This document shows, piece by piece, positions 5,228 through 8,641 of a DNA stretch of 8,641 nucleotides (within the stretch, counting starts at the first letter, position 1; each line of letters opens with the position of its first letter). This DNA comes from Flavobacteriales bacterium UBA4660 (lineage in GTDB: Bacteria; Bacteroidota; Bacteroidia; Flavobacteriales_D; Sanyastnellaceae): contig DHLU01000076.1 of NCBI GenBank assembly GCA_002405435.1, positions 4,041 to 12,681 of the forward strand, given 5' to 3'. Under the pieces are notes generated by a model. The model was not told the DNA's origin. It was given only the letters and a program-made list of their open reading frames with translations, and ran no database searches. A program made the translations under genes and the position numbers.

Positions 5228-8200
5228 TTAGAAATTATCAAGGTCAGTGGGCCTCATCACACCAAACCATTTAAGCGTCTTTTCTCCGATGCCGGGCACC
5301 TCTACGTGGATGAGGTAAACGCCTGAGGCAACCGGAATATTCCTGAAGTTTTTCAGGTCCCAGTCAAGTGATGTAGTGGGATCAGCCTTCTGGTACTGGC
5401 GGATCAGGGTGCCGGTGACCGAATAAATGCTCACGGTGCATTGTTCGGGCAGGTTGGTAATCTTCACCCTGTTGTCGAGCTTGCTGCTCTCATACTCGCT
5501 GAATGCGTAGTAGGGATTGGGCACTACGTTGATACAATCCAGCGCGCTGGTCAGTGCCTCGGCGCTGTTGGTCGTGGCAGCGATGTCACGCGTGCTGAAG
5601 GTGTAGTACGGATTCCAGTGGTTGGTGGCCAGCGTCTCATCGCTGACCAGTGCATCTACCGGTGAAAACTTGTCGTACACGCCTGCCACGCGCAATTTGA
5701 TGCGCACCGGGTTGGGTATAAGTCCATCCTGAGGAGAGAGCATCTCATAGTCGGGGTTGAGCAGGGCACTGCCCACCCAGGTGCAGGCGCGCATCAGCTT
5801 CTTCCAGTTGGCTGTCGACAGGCTGTTGTTGCTCAGCTGCGAATACAGAAACTGGCCCTGGTCGTATCGCGGCACATACTCATCGTTGTTATCGTCCTCG
5901 GCACGCAGGTTCTTGAATATGTAAATCCAATGCTGACCGCCGAAAAGTGTCTGAGCGCCAATGTCGGTATACAGCCGTGAACTCGGATTCCAGATCATGT
6001 CGCGGCCGTTTTCGCCCACCAGCCATGAGTCTTCGCCAAAGGCCATGTTGAGCCGTTCGCCCGTACCCACGTCGATGGCATAGCCCGGAAACCAACCCAT
6101 GCCCGTAGTGCCTGAGCCGTCCGGATTGCCATTCTTGTCTACCGAGGGACGCTGGCGCAGTTTCATCTTGTCTCCTTCTCCTTCGGCCAGCTCCGGTATG
6201 CCCTGCATCTCAAGTACCGGGCAGCGCGTCCACAGTTCCTTGCGCGGGGTAATGACCACATCAACGTTGTTAAGGCCCTTGATGTTGGAGATGTAGGCCG
6301 GTGCAATGGGTGAAAGGTCACCCGATATCTCCTTCACCGTCGGCGCCACTACCGGTATTCTGATCAGGTCTCCGCCCGAACTGGTAATCTCGTCTGTGTA
6401 GGCTACCAGGCAATAGGGAGACCATGTGCCGCCCAGCACTTTCTCATACACCTCTTCCCCATCGGTAAAGGGAACATCGCTGGTGCCATCCTTAAAGTCA
6501 CTGAAGACTGCTTCTTCTGCCGGGGTGTTGTCGGTGGGTTCTATGGTTCCGGACCGGATCCAGTTCTGCTCAAGCAGGCCTTCTCCGTCTGGAATTCCAA
6601 ACAGCCACGGACGCGAACTGTCTTCAAACTCAATGCTGGCGCTGATGAAGTCGGTAAAGTGACGCGCCTCCAGCGCAGGGTCTGCACGGTTGATGTAAGC
6701 GTATTGCCCCCAGGTAATGGCCAGGCCTGTACCCAGCACAATGTCTTCCGTTTCGGTGCGGAAACTGTGTGAGGGGGTGAACTCCGATCCGTCGCTGAGG
6801 TTGTAAAGCGTCCAGATGGTTTCATCTTCGTTGATGCCGACGCCTTGCGGATCCAGGCGCAACTCAAAATCGGCCGCCGGTATCAGCAGCGGGTCTACCA
6901 CCTTCACATTCACCGGACCTGCGCCGGCTTCGTATTCCAGCTCAGTGTCGATGTTGTTTTCCAGAATCTCTGCCTCGCTCTCTGCTGTAATATTCAGGTT
7001 GTTCAGTCCCTGCCCACGGCCCTCGATACGCGTCAGTTTCACACCGTCGCCATACTGGCTGTTGAGCACAGTACCGCCGTTTTCAGGTACGTTCTTGTGC
7101 GGCACAGCCGTGATGACCTCGATGGACCCCAGGGCAGACTTTCTTGATGACAGGAAGGTGATATCCTGCCCTGTGCCGCTCTCTGAATTGTATGGCTCAT
7201 ACTCATTATACCCGTAGGCAATCGCCATGAAGTAATAGGTCTTGTGGTTAACCAGCCGGTTATCGCCCTGGGCGAATTCGTCTGAGGTTACGAGAAAAGA
7301 GTGCCTCAGTCCTTCATCGGCACCCTCCACCATGAGCTCGGGAATGTTTTCTCCTGTGAGATTGTCTTTGGTGTAGTTGACCAGGTTCGTAATTCCGTTT
7401 TTGACATCGCATTGGGCCACGAGCCTCGCCTTGGTAATGTCGCGGAGGTCTGATGGCCCCACATCTTCGCCGCTCAGCTGATAGATCAGATAGCCCTCAA
7501 AGAGGTAGGAGCGTTGCAGTGGTGTGAGCGCATTGCCCTCTGAGTCGTTTGACGGAATGGTTGGATCAACGAGCGCGTATTGTTCCTGAAAATTGTTGCT
7601 CAGTCCATTTTCGTTGGTGAGGTATAGGATAATCTGTCGGTCCATTTCGCGTACGCCTACCTCAGGTGCATCTGGTCCGCTGACGACCTCAAAACAATTG
7701 TCGAACAAGGCCTGTGCCTTGTCGTCGGCAGACTGCAGCAATTTCACTGATTCAAACGGGTCACCGGAGAAAGACCGCGCGTAGACCACACCCATGGTGA
7801 TGTTGTTGAATTCTCCGGGTTCAAGGGTAAAGGGTCCGGCGCTTTGCATAAATCTCCTGTCGGCAGGCGGATTTCCACTCGAAATTTCCGTCCAGGCATC
7901 GACCGCGGTTCCGAGGGTACCCCAGTTGAAGGGGTCAGTATCTCCGGGGAACATATAGTCTGCTGCTATATCGAGGTTGGCACCACTGGCTTCCGTGAGT
8001 GCATTACCTCCGTAAGCCATGCGCTGGCCGTTACGCCAGAATCCCCTGAGGTAATTGTAAAAGTGGGTAGGCGCCTCAGGCACACCGTTGGGGCTGCTTC
8101 CGCTGTTGTGGTAGAGGAACTTGCGCATCCCATAGCGTTCATTGTCAATGATGCCATCGCCGTATCCTATGCCGATACCACGGTAAGGAATACCTCTCAG

Positions 8201-8641
8201 TTCGATGGCTTCGTTGATATCAGTAGTGAGCGGGTTGTCGATTTCATCTGCATCCTGATAGGGTCCTTCGAAGAAGTCAACACCAACGGCTGGCGGATTC
8301 TCCCCGTAACCCGGCGAGAGTGTGGAGGGCAGGTCCACTGCATTTCCATTGTATGAGTAACCGAGACCACGCTGCACATCGCAGCCTACAAAATCATCCA
8401 CGTGTCCGCCGATGTCGCAGTCAATCCAGGTGCCGAAGTAGGTGTCCTGCAGGGTTTGTGTGCCCTGGTTGATGAGTACGTAGTTGTAAAAGGTCATGTT
8501 GTTGACCTCATCATTGGTGGAGAAGGCGAAGGCCTGCGCGCGGATTTCCATGCCGATAGGCTGGCCCTGCGATTCTGAGTGCACATTGCCTTTGTCATTA
8601 AAAATCCAGAAAAATGTCTGGTCGCCAAACAGGGGCACCGG
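5228..8641 (-). CDS. Large T9SS-type surface protein, N-terminus beyond the window
   Basis: The last 1137 codons of a large exported protein are present. The frame is open to the right edge and the first residues look internal, so the start lies outside. I recognise no enzyme domain. Numbering from the GTG codon at 8638, conserved-looking blocks include an acidic WIDCDIGGHVDD followed by FVGCDVQRGLGYSYNGN (71-99), PPAVGVDFFEGP (115-126), PPADRRFMQSAGPF (257-270), DDKAQALFDNCF (305-316) and MGWFPGYAIDVGTGERLN through DMIWNP (847-885). I recall these blocks from large uncharacterised Bacteroidota proteins annotated only by their secretion domain. The last 99 residues form a sorting-domain-like beta module. 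Candidate roles are cell-surface structure or adhesion; the Asp-rich stretches could bind calcium. It is followed after 11 bases by the HYR/dockerin protein gene. That it is a surface protein is inferred; its function is unknown. Confidence 0.82.
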   Translation of the reverse strand, partial: PVPLFGDQTFFWIFNDKGNVHSESQGQPIGMEIRAQAFAFSTNDEVNNMTFYNYVLINQGTQTLQDTYFGTWIDCDIGGHVDDFVGCDVQRGLGYSYNGNAVDLPSTLSPGYGENPPAVGVDFFEGPYQDADEIDNPLTTDINEAIELRGIPYRGIGIGYGDGIIDNERYGMRKFLYHNSGSSPNGVPEAPTHFYNYLRGFWRNGQRMAYGGNALTEASGANLDIAADYMFPGDTDPFNWGTLGTAVDAWTEISSGNPPADRRFMQSAGPFTLEPGEFNNITMGVVYARSFSGDPFESVKLLQSADDKAQALFDNCFEVVSGPDAPEVGVREMDRQIILYLTNENGLSNNFQEQYALVDPTIPSNDSEGNALTPLQRSYLFEGYLIYQLSGEDVGPSDLRDITKARLVAQCDVKNGITNLVNYTKDNLTGENIPELMVEGADEGLRHSFLVTSDEFAQGDNRLVNHKTYYFMAIAYGYNEYEPYNSESGTGQDITFLSSRKSALGSIEVITAVPHKNVPENGGTVLNSQYGDGVKLTRIEGRGQGLNNLNITAESEAEILENNIDTELEYEAGAGPVNVKVVDPLLIPAADFELRLDPQGVGINEDETIWTLYNLSDGSEFTPSHSFRTETEDIVLGTGLAITWGQYAYINRADPALEARHFTDFISASIEFEDSSRPWLFGIPDGEGLLEQNWIRSGTIEPTDNTPAEEAVFSDFKDGTSDVPFTDGEEVYEKVLGGTWSPYCLVAYTDEITSSGGDLIRIPVVAPTVKEISGDLSPIAPAYISNIKGLNNVDVVITPRKELWTRCPVLEMQGIPELAEGEGDKMKLRQRPSVDKNGNPDGSGTTGMGWFPGYAIDVGTGERLNMAFGEDSWLVGENGRDMIWNPSSRLYTDIGAQTLFGGQHWIYIFKNLRAEDDNNDEYVPRYDQGQFLYSQLSNNSLSTANWKKLMRACTWVGSALLNPDYEMLSPQDGLIPNPVRIKLRVAGVYDKFSPVDALVSDETLATNHWNPYYTFSTRDIAATTNSAEALTSALDCINVVPNPYYAFSEYESSKLDNRVKITNLPEQCTVSIYSVTGTLIRQYQKADPTTSLDWDLKNFRNIPVASGVYLIHVEVPGIGEKTLKWFGVMRPTDLDNF
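5231..5527 (-). other. T9SS sorting-domain-like C-terminal module
   Basis: The last 99 residues begin with VVPNPYYAFSEYE, contain VKITNLPEQCTVSIYSVTG and IRQY, then IPVASGVYLIHVEV and KTLKWFGV. This resembles the type A sorting domain: PNP opening, a V-x-IY-xxxG strand, and SGVYLxxV near the end. It differs from the classic type A domain because the chain does not stop at the terminal basic strand but continues as RPTDLDNF. It is expected to direct the protein through the type IX system across the outer membrane. Confidence 0.7.

Noticed and set aside
7844..8356. 170-codon plus-strand frame opposite the large surface-protein gene
   Set aside because: The minus-strand frame is open for more than 1100 codons with conserved-looking blocks and a secretion module. 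The opposite frame has no domain or signal peptide and is a compositional shadow.

Overview
The window comes from a bacterium that I place in the Bacteroidota, probably a fairly GC-rich Flavobacteriales-like lineage. The evidence is a large surface protein whose C-terminal module resembles a type IX secretion (T9SS) sorting domain, HYR/dockerin-like modules of the kind common in that phylum, a Bacteroidota-type TAnnTTTG promoter element, and the absence of clear Shine-Dalgarno sequences. The rank below phylum is a guess. I see no tRNA, rRNA, CRISPR array, insertion sequence or phage gene.

Left half, plus strand (115-2780): four tightly packed genes that look like one operon. They are ribF (bifunctional riboflavin kinase/FAD synthetase), a small secreted leucine-rich-repeat (LRR) protein, a PnuC-family vitamin permease, and a stand-alone NadR-type ribosylnicotinamide kinase. 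The first two junctions overlap (26 and 8 bases) and the third has a 9-base gap. Three of the four genes make or salvage redox cofactors: FMN/FAD from riboflavin, and NMN from imported nicotinamide riboside. The LRR protein between them has no obvious place in this pathway and is the most intriguing item here. The leader before ribF (1-114) holds two adjacent perfect dyads, and a related element recurs over the ribF start.

Right half, minus strand (8641 down to 2749): four genes read toward the left. In transcription order they are a large T9SS-like surface protein whose N-terminus lies beyond the right edge; a 543-residue secreted protein with a lectin/MAM-like N-terminal region, three HYR-type domains and a C-terminal dockerin-like pair of calcium loops; gcvH (lipoyl carrier of the glycine cleavage system); and a small VanZ-family membrane protein. 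The two surface-protein genes are 11 bases apart and probably co-transcribed. gcvH-vanZ follow after 55 bases that contain a good match to the Bacteroidota -7 promoter element, so they may form their own unit.

The two gene blocks converge, and the nadR-like and vanZ genes overlap tail to tail by 32 bases. The rest of the window is almost entirely coding. Most genes are recognisable family members. The unusual features are the LRR gene inside a cofactor operon, the dyads at ribF, the dockerin-like ending in a T9SS-type organism, and the large surface protein, most of which matches no named domain I know.
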